Assembly: GCA_031216915.1 (NCBI GenBank)
Contig: CM062288.1
Location: forward strand, 177,485,919 to 177,549,918
Source: Pictodentalium vernedei
Taxonomy: Eukaryota > Mollusca > Scaphopoda > Dentaliida > Dentaliidae
DNA: 64,000 nt
Reading direction: 5' to 3'
The notes beneath the pieces were generated by a model, which was not told the DNA's origin, searched no databases, and saw only the letters and a program-made list of their open reading frames with translations. A program made the translations under genes and the position numbers. Of this stretch, positions 33,699 through 44,634 are shown one piece after another. Each line of letters begins with the position of its first letter. Positions within the stretch are counted from its first letter, which is position 1.

Positions 33699-34830
33699 TA
33701 GGGACCAGCCTAGAAGGAAATTTTAGGGGACTCCATGTCTCCCTCCAGAAAAAATAGGGAGACTGCAGAGTCATGTAGGGAGACTTCATAGGCAAGTGGG
33801 GAAAATTTAGAATATTCATGTACCACCCCCGCCGCCCCTTCATATTTTCAATTTGTGGTCCTCCATTAATGTCCCAATAATCCAGGTCCAGTTGTCTATG
33901 GGGCATCTATGCCAGGTTAAAAAGTCACAAAGTAATTATCGACTGAAAATCCCCCACTGCTACCCTCTCCTTCATGACCCCCTCCCCTCTTCTTCATGCC
34001 AATCCCCCAGCACCCTCCTGTGGTTGCCTTTCACCAAAGTCTACTAAGCTAATAATTTCCTAAGTCTGAAAGTGTGAACAGGACCAGATGTAAGAAGGTT
34101 GCTTGGGAGGTACTTTGTTAGTAAAGAAACAAAATTCATTCGGGGTCGAGTATTTTGTAAAAGAAATGTCATTCCGCATCATTTTTATGGCATTCTGGTG
34201 TCATTCCGCATCATTTCGTGTCATTCCGTTGTTTAGGAGGACCCTTTTTCAAGATCGTCCACATGCACTCTTGTGTCCTGTACAAAGCTTTTCTTGTCAT
34301 CACTAAAGCTTTTTTCATGTGTTTCAATTCCTTTCGTGTTTTTGTGGGAATAGACGGCCCAACAGATAACAGTCGTCAGCAAAATGAAATAAAAATACTG
34401 TGTTATAAAATACATCTGTTGTGTATACATTTTCGGCATCCTAAGTGACGTAACCTACTTTCAAACTGAGTTATTTTGTTGAGTCGCGTAAGTCACCTAT
34501 TTTCGTTTTGACATTTGAAGCTCTGACTGAAACGCAACAAAATAGAAATAGAAAAATCTGCCAAAAGAGACAATGGACAATTGATTGTCGTGTGATTTCA
34601 TTAAATGGACGTTTATTTGACGAATTAAAATGCCCATTTATCACACTCGAGCACATTCGATTTTTGAAAATAATCATTTTCATGCAAAGCTCGCATCACT
34701 CAGTTCAACCTTTCCTCATTTTGGCCAATTTTTTGAGGGCGACTTGTAATCGCCCCGACTATTTTTCTAGGCGACTTTGAGCTTAGAAGGGCGACATAAT
34801 CGCCCAAGTCGCCCTCACGGCTGGTCCCTG
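33699..34830. mobile_element. hAT-type non-autonomous element
   Basis: It is flanked by a perfect 8-bp duplication, ctgtgcac (33691-33698 and 34831-34838). Ends are tagggaccagcc and ggctggtccctg, complementary at 11 of 12. The right subterminal region repeats the motif ggcgact/agtcgcc in both orientations (34738-34812), as hAT elements often do for transposase binding. Short direct repeats 'gtcattccg' occur at 34168-34230. Length 1132 bp; no transposase motif seen in any frame. Confidence 0.85.
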
Positions 34831-34838
34831 CTGTGCAC

Positions 34839-35590
34839 CATTTTTTATGAAATGCTGGTATACAAAATCTATCCACCTATTTCTTCCTCTCTGGTTTTCC
34901 TCCTTCACATCAAGATATCAACTCCAAGGACTCAGATGGCATTCTAACACTCTCCAGACTTACAAACACTATAATTAATCCACAGATAGTGAGGAGAATA
35001 AACAATTATATTTTGTTGGACAAAGTTCTAAGTGTTCTGTCAAATAAGATAAAATTATTTGACTTCTTGTTTGAAAAGGAAAGTTTTGTAAGAGAAAAAT
35101 TTTGTTTTATGATGGACAAATTAATCAACTGATAAGGGATAATACAGTATATGGAGAGATGATTTCACCTAAAATACACATGAAGTGCAGGGTACCCAGA
35201 ATTTCATGAACTGTATTCAAGGACTTTCAAGGAGCTTTTGAAGTTTAATTCATGGATTTTCAATTATGTTTTGAATTCAAATTCACAAATATGGAAGGAT
35301 CTTCCATCAAAAAAAAAAATGGCCATCTTTTTGAATAGAAGTGTAAAGTTAACATTACTATCATTAGAATTACTTTCATGTAGAACTGACAAGTCAATCA
35401 ATTACCTTTTGTTTGAAAGACCTCAATGAGCTTGGTCAAACAAAATGGTCAATTTTGTTACGGCACAATTGAAAAAAATACTTCTGCCAGAAACCACTGC
35501 CAGTAAGTTCTACAAAAAAATCTCCCCATCAAGAAGTAAAACTAACAAAAACAATTTTTGAAACACTTTTGTGGTCACCATTAACCTTTT
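34839..35590. other. unassigned AT-rich DNA
   Basis: No gene or family recognised. Confidence 0.45.
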
Positions 35591-35610
35591 AATGTGGCCT
35601 TAAACACCAA

Positions 35611-35653
<43 letters not shown>

Positions 35654-35655
35654 AA
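35591..35655 (+). mobile_element. SINE 3' tail remnant
   Basis: 'gtggccttaaacaccaat' followed by about ten AAAT units is the last part of SINE family 1, with no body. Confidence 0.7.
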
Positions 35656-35829
35656 TAAGCACTTTTCATCCCCTAACACTGATGTTGATAGCAAAATTTC
35701 AAGCTGCAAATTTTCCCATAATGCAACTTGGAATTTAAGCAATTCAATCTTGTTTGACGAGCTAAACTTCAGGGGTGCTATGAACTGTTTAGCCCTTTAA
35801 CATAAATAAGTGAAAAAGTAACTTTCATT

Positions 35830-35935
35830 TTTTACTTCTAAATCATAGCTTTTGACTCTCTCAATGATACAAGCTTGATGAGCTTGTCTCAATGAAGGGT
35901 CATAAGCAGTGTCTTGGAGGCAAAAAATTTAAACT
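35830..35935. repeat. Palindromic core related to the TTAA MITE family
   Basis: 'catagcttttgactctctc' and 'gaagggtcataagcagtg' flank an inverted centre (tacaagcttgatgagcttg). It resembles the cores at 36180, 40860 and 61430; the outer TIRs are not recognisable. Confidence 0.5.
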
Positions 35936-35939
35936 GTAA

Positions 35940-36596
35940 TACAGTGGAGCCCACTTAATTGCATATTTCTTAATTGAATAACCCTATTAATTGAATAGAA
36001 CTTCCAAACACAAAACTATTTACCATGTCTACAGTTCAAATTTGATCCAGTATTTGCATGTAGGTTATAGAGTCAACTACTGTTGACCCTCTACCTAAAC
36101 GAATTGGCTGCATCCGTCCGCATAATTTGTAAATTCAGCAGGTGTAAAAATATTTGATTTAAAAAAGTTTCAACAAAACCATATCATGTGACCCCTCATT
36201 GGAACAAGCTCGTTGAGCTCGTTCCAATGAGAGGTCATATGATATGGTTTTGTTGACATTTTTGGAAAAATTTGTAAAAATGATATTTCAAATAATAAAT
36301 TCTGATATCGTTTACATTGGGTAATGGGTTAAGTGAAAAAAAAAATCTTGTAATACATCGAGAAATTATTCAATTCCCCTTGTTGATAGCCCTATTTTGC
36401 CTCAGTACATCAAATACATTTAATCTATTATATGAGCTCTGTAAAACAAGATATAATAGAATAAATGCTCTGTTTATCTCCAGAATACACAATAAAGCAA
36501 TGAAGTGACCAAATCCCTGTTAATTGAGTATCCCTGTTAATTGAATAATTCTCGCTGATAATGTGGTGATTCAATTAACAAGGTTCTTCTGCAATA
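35940..36596 (-). mobile_element. pogo/Tc1-like MITE (family P), copy 3, with an inserted TTAA MITE
   Basis: Ends are tacagtggagcccacttaa (the best preserved terminus of the family) and ...caaggttcttctgcaata. The interior 'gatataatagaataaatg' and 'gttaattgaata' blocks are in reverse order relative to 5809-6152. A MITE occupies 36083-36333. Confidence 0.7.
36083..36333. mobile_element. TTAA-type MITE inside family P copy 3
   Basis: Ends accctctacctaa and gggtaatgggttaa are diverged versions of CCCTTTACCTAA. The centre (36174-36248) is a long palindrome: 'atatcatgtgacccctc' and 'gaggtcatatgatat', with 'cattggaac'/'gttccaatg'. Confidence 0.65.
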
Positions 36597-37807
36597 CAGT
36601 CTGATGGCTATTTATGTGAATATCATTAGGCAGATATGACCATCATGCCAGGTGAAGGGTTAATTGTTAAGAAATTATGTGTTTAGTGATAGTTTTATTT
36701 TTAAAAACAATGAGCAGATTTAACAGCCAATGATAATTCTAGCATCGGACACTTTGACCGACGACCTTAAAACTCAGTCAGATATGGACATTTTTTCAGT
36801 CTGACATTGTGCTTGATGAATGTTTTATTTTTCAGGCTTCCTATTTAAAAGTTACTTATTGCTAAATAATGCTGAGAGTTGAGTCCACAACAGAAAGTTG
36901 GAAGTGTTGAATATGGACCAAAAGACGTGAACTTGCTGCATCAAGTATTGACTTTATGAGCATTCCCCATATTGGGACACATGAGGGTAGGCACATATAA
37001 CATTTGATTCCAAAACAATAAACAAGTGTGGAGCAAAATGTGGAGCCAGTGATGGTGCTTAATATATTACATTTTATACTTACTGTAAAAGTAAGTTAAT
37101 CTTAAAAAAAATGATCAAGTGCCTGATATTCCAATATTTATTTGACATTGAGTGGAGTTCATGTCTGCCATTTTCTGACCACAATTGTGCCTATTAAAAT
37201 ATTCTACGTGTAATTTGTTTTGGAAACAAAGATAACATATGCCCCCACCCCTCATGTGACCCAATGTGGAGAATGCTGATCTCTATTAATATTCCCACCT
37301 TGCATCGATGGTGCATTCTGCCAGATTTGAATTATTTCTAGGTTTCATGTTCAAACTATGTTCATCAAACACTCATTAAAATACAGAGGTGAGCTACCAC
37401 ATTTTTATTATTGATATTAATGGGTTCAGTGGCAAGAAAATGAAAAGAAGTTTTCTTGAAATAGCCACTAGAAGATTAACAGCACGGAATTTAGTCATTT
37501 CAAACCTCATTATGTTGTAACATATTGATTCGGAAGGCTCCAAATTGGCGTTGATCTACTCGATGCATACAGAGAATATGAAGAAGTGTTCCTTTTGGAT
37601 TGTGGTGAGCAACAATAAATTATGAATGACCTGCAATATCTGCACAATGTGTTAAGCAATGAGAAGGGTACAGCTGAAGGTGGAATTCTTGATGCATGTT
37701 GAAGTGATGGCATCTATGGGTGACAGAAGAAATAACTGTAGTTGCAGAAGTGAGATCACAGGAGCATCCCTTTTCTGGATCAGGTCCCTATCTGGTCACA
37801 ACACACT
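36597..37807. other. unassigned DNA with an HLE-F-like scrap
   Basis: No gene recognised. 37212-37260 (aaacaaagataacatatgc then cccccacccc) resembles the left end of HLE-F. Confidence 0.4.
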
Positions 37808-38215
37808 TAGGCCCCACAAAGTAGATCTTCTGATTCTCAGGCCATTTTTTTTTTAAATTGCATTGGGGCAGACTGCTTTTTATTTCATTTTTTATTTTTG
37901 TAATTATTTCTTTGTCATCAAAAGTTCATGTTCTTGGTTTGTTTTATGTTTTAGGCCTCATAATCTACAGAATAGCAAGAGTGGGGGTGTATTTCATTCC
38001 TTGAGTGCAAGAAGGCTTTACAATGCTACAGCACTGCAAAGCCTTCTTTCACTCAAGGGACAAATTTTATTAACTTGGGTAAAATATCAGACATAAACCA
38101 TTTAATTTTTATTTTTTTAAGTTTGCATTGGTTATAAAAAGAGAGCATACGGCAGCCAAAAGGACCATGCAGGAGGGCCTGAAAAACAGATTTTTAACTT
38201 TTTTTGGCCTTACTC
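37808..38215 (+). repeat. Dispersed repeat X, copy 2 (uninterrupted)
   Basis: It matches 3424-3755 plus 4056-4170 with no SINE between. The junction gcattggttataaaaagag at 38132 is the empty-site equivalent. The central inverted repeat ('gtgcaagaaggctt' / 'aagccttctttcac') spans 38006-38055. Confidence 0.7.
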
Positions 38216-38396
38216 TTGTTGGTAGATTTTTCCGTGATAAAATATTGTTAAATTAAGACAGAATTAAGAAAAACAAATAAAAATAACCCCTAAGATTCAA
38301 TGTTTTTTATTGTCTTTTCTGACAGGCAAGCTTATATAGTGCATCAGGCAAAAAAGCAGACACAAGTTCTATTAGAGGGTCAAAAAGACTGGAATG

Positions 38397-39214
38397 GTGG
38401 AATCTGAAGAGCTGCTTTGTCAATGAAAATAGTTAATTGATAGGAGTATTCAATTAATAGGATTTTGCCAATTTTTAAATCTTCTAGTGATAAACTGAGC
38501 ATTTATTCCATTATATCTTGCTTGACAGAGCTCAGAGAGCTCTGTCAAATAAGATATAATACATTAAATGCATGTATTGAATATATCAAGGTCAGATAGG
38601 TCTCTCAACATGAGGAATTCAATGGATGTCAGAGAAATTCTTCAATAAATCACAGGATTTTTTATTCAATTAACGTTAGTTTACTCTATAACCTGGGGGT
38701 GCGGTGGCATTGTGATAACCGATTCTCGTCAGATCACCGAAGTTAAGCAACGTTGAGCCCAGTTAGCCCTTGGATGGGTCACCATCTGATCGATCGATTC
38801 TGACTCCACTGTTGTGTCCTTGGGCAAGGCACTTAACCCTGATTGTTCACATGGGGGCACAATTACGCCGTGTTCTAAGGCATACTGCACGTCGATGGAG
38901 CACATATCTTCAACCAATCTAATCCTGCCTGTGCTGCAGAGTGGAGTTACGATGTTGGGGAGCTGGCAGCTGCTTGTTGGTTCTCTCCGGGTACTCTGGC
39001 TTCCTCCACTCGTAAAGCTGTCACCGACACGATATGACCTTGGCTGTTAAAAGTGTTGTTAAACCGTAATAAATAAATAAATTACTCTATAACCCATATG
39101 CAATTATGTCAAATTTGTACTAAAGAGATGGTAAATGGTGTGGTGTTTGGTATTTATATACCATTAACAGGGTTATTCAATTAAGAGATACCTATTAAAT
39201 GGGCTCTACTGTTA
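38397..39214 (+). mobile_element. pogo/Tc1-like MITE (family P), copy 4, with an inserted 5S-headed SINE
   Basis: Interior blocks 'ttaattgataggagtatt', 'gatataatacattaaatg' and 'gagatacctattaaatggg', and the end ...gggctctactgt, match the other copies. The SINE at 38694-39082 splits it. A palindromic centre, 'ttgacagagctc'/'gagctctgtcaa', lies at 38523-38547. Confidence 0.7.
38694..39082 (+). mobile_element. SINE family 1 with 5S-rRNA-derived head, full-length
   Basis: The head has tctcgtcagatcaccgaag, ttaagcaacgttgagcc and cttggatgggtcacc, matching the 5S internal promoter. The shared SINE body follows (tgtccttgggcaaggcact...ttggttctctccgggtac), with a ccgtaataaataaataa tail. A 12-bp perfect target duplication, tactctataacc, lies at 38682-38693 and 39083-39094. 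It is the best copy showing a 5S head on this body. Confidence 0.92.
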
Positions 39215-39720
39215 TGCAATAATGCATTGTCACTGAAAATTGTTTTGCATCATAAAATCTGAAGAATGGTTTCACTTGGTAGCTCCACAGGGTTTCAACA
39301 AAATTTAAATTTCTCCCTTTGAACTGAAAATATGTTGGCTTTGTCAGATCAAACATGCAAGAGAATATCTCCAAAGTTCAGCTTTTATATAATTGGTTGA
39401 TGGAAGCATCAGCCAGGTATATGCTGCACAGCACGGTAAAGTGTCTGTGTAGTCCTCCTGGTGAGTGCTTTGTCATTTACAAGACATTGTCCATTAGTTA
39501 GCACTGACTGCACATTAATAGAGCTTGCAGTGTCTGACTAATTTGTCACATGATGTGTCACCTTTATTTCATAGTTTAATTGTGCTAAAGAGGATAGGGT
39601 TACAGGAATGCGAGCACAAAGGAATTTGGTAAAGTAGTTCCATACTGCAAGTCTGCCATTCAACAGGGAAGTTTGTTTTCAAAAAATGCGTCAAATAATG
39701 GACCATAGTTAGTTGTAATT
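39215..39720. other. unassigned DNA
   Basis: No gene or family recognised. Confidence 0.45.
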
Positions 39721-39931
39721 TTAACCCTTTACCTAACCTAACAGCCAAAACAGGCCAGCGCTATTCACAAAAAATACTATCCAATTTTCATTATTTTTTC
39801 ATTTTTTATCACAAAAACATAGCTTATGACCCCTCATTGGAACGAGCTTGCTGATAAAAAATGAAAAAATTAGTTATTCAAGTATTTTATTTGCAAGTGT
39901 CATCTGCTTTTCGTGTTAGGTAAAGGGTTAA
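39721..39931. mobile_element. TTAA MITE with perfect 17-bp termini
   Basis: ttaaccctttacctaac at 39721-39737 and gttaggtaaagggttaa at 39915-39931 are exact complements including the TTAA edge. The centre has 'atgacccctcattggaacg' as in related copies, with half the palindrome lost. TTAA plus CCC ends suggest piggyBac-type mobilisation. Length 211 bp, non-coding. Confidence 0.8.
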
Positions 39932-40228
39932 ATTGATCATCCAGAAGTATTGTTCTCCAGTCGCAACAACATGTGAGGTAAGGTACCTACTTTAATCTTT
40001 CTGTGTAGTCAGTTTTGTTTTCATCATGGCGACTTGCAATTCATGATTCAGTCCAGCTAGAAATATTAGCTTTGACTATCTTCCTTGATATGAAATGCAA
40101 ATAGAAATTTTTTGTTACTGCCAGTTTCTGACAGTTGAACAGACCTGGTGTCAGTGACAGGATGTTAACTGGTAGAGTGCTTGTTATGGTGTGCAATAAA
40201 TTAATATGGGTAACAGAAAGAAGGGATC

Positions 40229-40465
40229 CTAGTGGCCCTGTGTACTAAGGTGTACTGAATGTCGATGTGCACTTGTCTTCAACCAATGCTAACCTTGTGT
40301 GTATGGCGTCAGTACTTTGGGGAGTCTGGCAGTTGCTTGCCATTGCTCGGTTGTCCTCTCTATGTACTCTGGCTTCCAACACCCATAAAACAGGGGCGAC
40401 ACAAGGTGACACTGGCTGTTGAAAGTGTCATTAAACCCCAATAAATATATAAATAAATAAACAAA
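40229..40465 (+). mobile_element. SINE family 1, 5'-truncated
   Basis: The body from 'ctgtgtactaaggtgtact' to 'cattaaaccccaataaa' plus an AT-rich tail matches the full copies; the head is absent. Confidence 0.75.
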
Positions 40466-40760
40466 CAGAAAGAAATCTGTGATTAAATCAATTTAATTAT
40501 TCTAAAATGTAATAACAAAATAATCTGAAATGAAAATGATACAAAATCTTTTACACTATTTAGTTTGTCGAAAAATAAAACAAAAATACTTATCAGTTAA
40601 TCCAAATAAAGTTCACTAGAATCCAGTAATCTTGTGATGAAGAAACTTTCCGGCTGGTATTGTCATGTAATTATTCAATAAATTGCAATGAAATGTTCAC
40701 TCAAAATTTCAGCATTGTCCAATAAATTCCAATAAAGCACTAAGAAATTTTCAAATGGAA
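40466..40760. other. unassigned AT-rich DNA
   Basis: Nothing recognised. Confidence 0.4.
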
Positions 40761-41369
40761 TTAGCCCTTTACCCAATGCAGACGATACCAAATTTATTCT
40801 TTTAATATTTGTTTTTTAAAATTTTGGAATTTTTTTTTAAGGAAACCATTTCATGTGACCCCTCATTGGAATGAGCTCGATGAACTTGTTCCAATGAGGG
40901 GTCACATGAAATTTTTTTAAATATATATTTTTTTTAACAACTTGATTTGTAAATTATGCGGGCGGATATGGTCAATTTGTTAGGTAAAGGGTTTTTTATT
41001 TATTTATTTATTGGTGTTTAAGGTCACATATTTATGCACAATGGCTAATTATGACCATCACAGTTTCACGGGTGGAGGAAACCGGAGTACCCAGAGAGAA
41101 CCACCAAGCATCAACAAGCAAATGTCAGCTCCTCAACATTCTAACTCTGTTCAAGCTCCGCTCAGGCAGGGTTACAGCGGCTGAAGACATCGACATGCAG
41201 TACGCCTTAGTACATGGCGTTATCATGCCCCCATGTAGGCAACCGGGATAAAGTGCCTTGCCCAAGGACACAATTTGGGTCGTCCCGGACGGGGATCGAA
41301 CTCGGGACCTCTAGCATAGAAGTCCAACAGTCTACCACTGAGCCACCACACTCCCAGGTAAAGAGTTAA
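40761..41369. mobile_element. TTAA MITE with a SINE at its right edge
   Basis: Left ttagccctttacccaat; right gttaggtaaagggtt at 40980-40993, repeated after the SINE as aggtaaagagttaa (to 41369). The centre is a palindrome: 'tttcatgtgacccctcatt' and 'aatgaggggtcacatgaaa' (40849-40914). The SINE duplicated the terminal bases of the MITE, so the MITE end appears twice. Confidence 0.75.
40994..41355 (-). mobile_element. SINE family 1, full-length with tRNA-like head
   Basis: On minus: gggagtgtggtggctcagt, box B-like gagttcgatcc, CCTTGGGCAAGGCACTTTA, body, and an AATAAATAAATAAAAAA tail. The target duplication is aggtaaagggtt (40982-40993) versus aggtaaagagtt (41356-41367), one difference in 12. 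Confidence 0.9.
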
Positions 41370-41770
41370 TATCCAATAAGAATTTGCTCCTCAGGTAGTT
41401 AACAAATTATCCAGCTGAATGCTGGGTTTTTACAAGAATAAATCCTGGTTCACACAAGAATAAATTCTCTTCAAATTTTGGAAACACTTTTCCAATACAA
41501 AAAATGCTCAGATCACAAAATAAAATTCTGCAGCATATATATTAATCTCAGCTGCTCTCTAGAATAATGCACTGTCCTGTAATAATATCTCCAATCCAGA
41601 ATATGTAAACAATAGTCAGAACATCCTCATCGCAGGTGTAATTAGCATGCCGGATAATGACCTTTTGTGGCTTCATGGGGTCCCATAACACAAGTGTTTT
41701 GACTGTACCCTAAGTACCCTTTCTATCGTCTCCAATTGCTATCACCATGTTAAACTGATAACTGAAGAAA

Positions 41771-42037
41771 TTAATTAGTTGAGTGCTAGAAGTCACTATC
41801 ATGGCTCCATTGAAAAGTGCTGAAAGCCACTTTTGTGGCTTAAAACTGTTTGCATAAGCGTCTTGTTTTCTTAGCTGCAGAAAATAATTGCTTATATAAA
41901 ATTGTAATAAAACAATTGTTCATCAACAAACTCTTGCTGAACTGAGGTTTCCCTTGCTGGTTGCATGGCCTCTTTGAAAGAAAAATAGTCACATTTCAAA
42001 TCACCTTTGAAAAATAATTTAGCACTCAACCAGTTAA
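41771..42037. mobile_element. TTAA MITE, second family
   Basis: ttaattagttgagtgcta at 41771 and tagcactcaaccagttaa ending at 42037 are complements with two differences. Inside, 'agccacttttgtggct' is a small palindrome. Length 267 bp, non-coding. Confidence 0.75.
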
Positions 42038-42164
42038 GCATGAATTAAGAACAGCATGATATAAATATCAAGCAATCTGTAACTAGCTTGTAACAACTCA
42101 CAGTCATGTCTTAAAGATTGGCTGAAATCTGCCAACTTTCCTATGTTTTGGCTTTTAGAAAATT

Positions 42165-42236
42165 TCCCTTGAGTACAACAAGACACCATATGCAATGCTT
42201 TAGCACTGCAGATGACACCTTGTTGCATTCAAGGGA
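42165..42236. repeat. Inverted repeat related to repeat X core
   Basis: tcccttgagtacaacaag at 42165-42182 and cttgttgcattcaaggga at 42219-42236 pair with one mismatch. The same palindrome type forms the centre of repeat X. Confidence 0.7.
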
Positions 42237-44256
42237 CAAAACATCTGTTGAAATCATTTTTGTGGGGTTTTAAATTCGTGGTTTGAATCAACCACAAAAA
42301 CAATGAAAATTGGACTACCACGAATAAAAGGGCATTTACAGTCATCCAGAACTGGATGGTGCGACTAAGTTAATTTGTTGGTGAGGTGCGTCCTGTCAGG
42401 ACAGACCGCATCAATAAATGGACTTTAGAAATCTGTCCATCCATGTTAGCATTTGACATATACTCATACATAACAACGCCTTACACATGCAAAGAGAAAA
42501 CGATTATTTGAATACCATCTGAATACTATGAATGAATATTCGAACACTAAAATCTGATATTTGCTTCGGCACTTACAAATAATCTGAACTTCACAGTAAT
42601 GTATTAACTTTGTTAATTCATGTATGTATTCCACATGTTCTTATGGTTTTGAATGTGAAAATAGAAACAAATCACATACATATATGAACTCATTTTGGTC
42701 TGGCGAATTTCAATAGATCAAGAACAATGAAGTATTTTCCAATAACCATGTCTATTTAATGATGCTTGGGAAGTGTCAAGTGGGTCTCTGCATTGTTGAC
42801 GTCCTCCCACTTCACGTGGACAAAACTCTAGCTAATGGATCAGCAGTTCAATTATCGATCAATGGAGTTATCCCCTTATCTAACATGGCAAACAGACAAT
42901 ACTAACATTTTTTGTATCATTCTTCACTTTCATTCAAAAAAAATATCTGGTCCTACCCACTGGTCCATGAACTGCAGGTCTCCTTATTGACTACTCATGT
43001 TTCCATCAGTTCAGGAAAAATGGATATGGAAGGGTTTCTGCAAGTTGGCAGATGATCCCTTGGACAGCTTCTTTCCAGTTGCCAACTTTCCCTCAACAAC
43101 CTGACAGTAAAATTGATACAAAACCATCAAAGGGTTGCTCCAAGTCTCCATCCACCTACATGTAAGTTTAATGATGCAACAGATAAAACAAGCAGAACTG
43201 TTGTGATAGAGATAAGTATCACATGCGATCAGCATATTAAGCTTGAAGTACAGTTCTGTGACCACAAAAGCAGGCAGAGAATTTCAATGGGATCGCGACT
43301 TGGTCTCGATTCGGTCAAAATTCTGTGACCGCTTACCTCCCTGCAACACTCTAGAATCTCACTACAAGGACACTGAATCAGAGATGCTATTTTCATTTGA
43401 TTTTTTTTTTATGCAGTCTTCATTGTACATTTTATTTATGAAATCTTGATTCCTGGTGCAGGTGTGGTGTTAAAAAGTGTGGATCATTAAAAAGACCGTT
43501 TTTGTGAGTACAGTACTTACATTGGCTGGACCATGTTTTGTGTCATTGCCTTTAACAATCACCATTTTGTTTTCAACATTCATATTTTCAAGTTCACTAC
43601 AACTGCAAGGCAAGGAATATGTAAAACTTTTGAGCATTTATTTATAGAAACAACTGCTACCCTCCCAACCCCAAGATGGCTACAGATGAGATACTATTCT
43701 ATATGTAACCAATGAGCATTCCAGCAATTCAGTTGTTCAGATACCAGAGCATCTTATTCATAGCTGCAAATCATAATGATGTTTATGAAACTTTTAATCA
43801 CTTCAGTTGAGCAATGAAAAATGGCTTCAATTTCATCAATAAATGCCAAACTGGTGGATGACAGTGCACAAGCAATATTTCATTCCTAAGGGTAGCCATG
43901 TGCGAAATAATCAATCAAATGCCTCCTCCCATGCTCTCTGGCAGTAATTTTGTTATTTTCTTGAAAATGAATTTATTAAAGAAATCTGCAAGTATTCAGC
44001 GATTATCATTACAGGAAGTCTTAATAAGCTTTGATTTGTTTATCAATCAAACTCCATGGTGGGGTATTATATTTCTCAACATGAATTGTATCACTGTAAG
44101 TACAGGTGCAGTATTTCTGTCAATATATCAAACACAAATGGACAGTTTGTGAGATTCTGAAGAAAAGTGCAGATGGCATTAGAATTGTACACAAAATGAG
44201 GTAAATACAGCATTGAGAGAGTGGATATCTACGAAACCATGTTCTTTAACAGGAGA
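42237..44256. other. unassigned DNA, largest repeat-poor stretch
   Basis: About 2 kb with no recognised family, simple repeat or gene. Short ORFs (up to 84 codons at 43011-43265 and 43898-44152) have no recognisable motif. If unique host sequence exists in the window, this and 60021-61325 are the likeliest places. Confidence 0.4.
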
Positions 44257-44425
44257 ATGGTGGCTCAGTGTACTAAAGTGCACTGCACGTCACTGGAACA
44301 CAGGACTTCAACCCAGCCTGAATATAAGCAGACTGTCATCTGCAAAATGAGGTCCCCAGAGGGGACTCTTGCCTTCCTCCACTTATAAAACTGTTGGACA
44401 CAAAATAAATAAATAAGTGTCATTA
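44257..44425 (+). mobile_element. SINE family 1 fragment with a foldback-arm insert
   Basis: 'tgtactaaagtgcactgc' and 'cttgccttcctccacttat' are SINE body pieces. Between them, 44322-44360 (ataagcagactgtcatctg then aaaatgaggtccccag) equals one arm of the foldback element at 18913-19160. Confidence 0.55.
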
Positions 44426-44634
44426 ATGGATTTTCAACCTAATAAATATTTACTATTTATGAGGAAAATGTAGAAGATTCACTGGTAAACTTTCAGCACA
44501 CCTGACAGGGATTGCACCTTGGTTGATCTTTCTTTCTTTTTTTCTCTTAATCCTTTGAACATTGCTGGTATCTTCCAGTTTGGTTCAATGTAGTGATGCG
44601 GACCATACTGGACCACCCTTGATGGTCCAGTTCA

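Noticed and set aside
38694-38800. 5S rRNA gene
   Set aside because: Only the internal promoter region is 5S-like; it is joined to a SINE body with target duplications.
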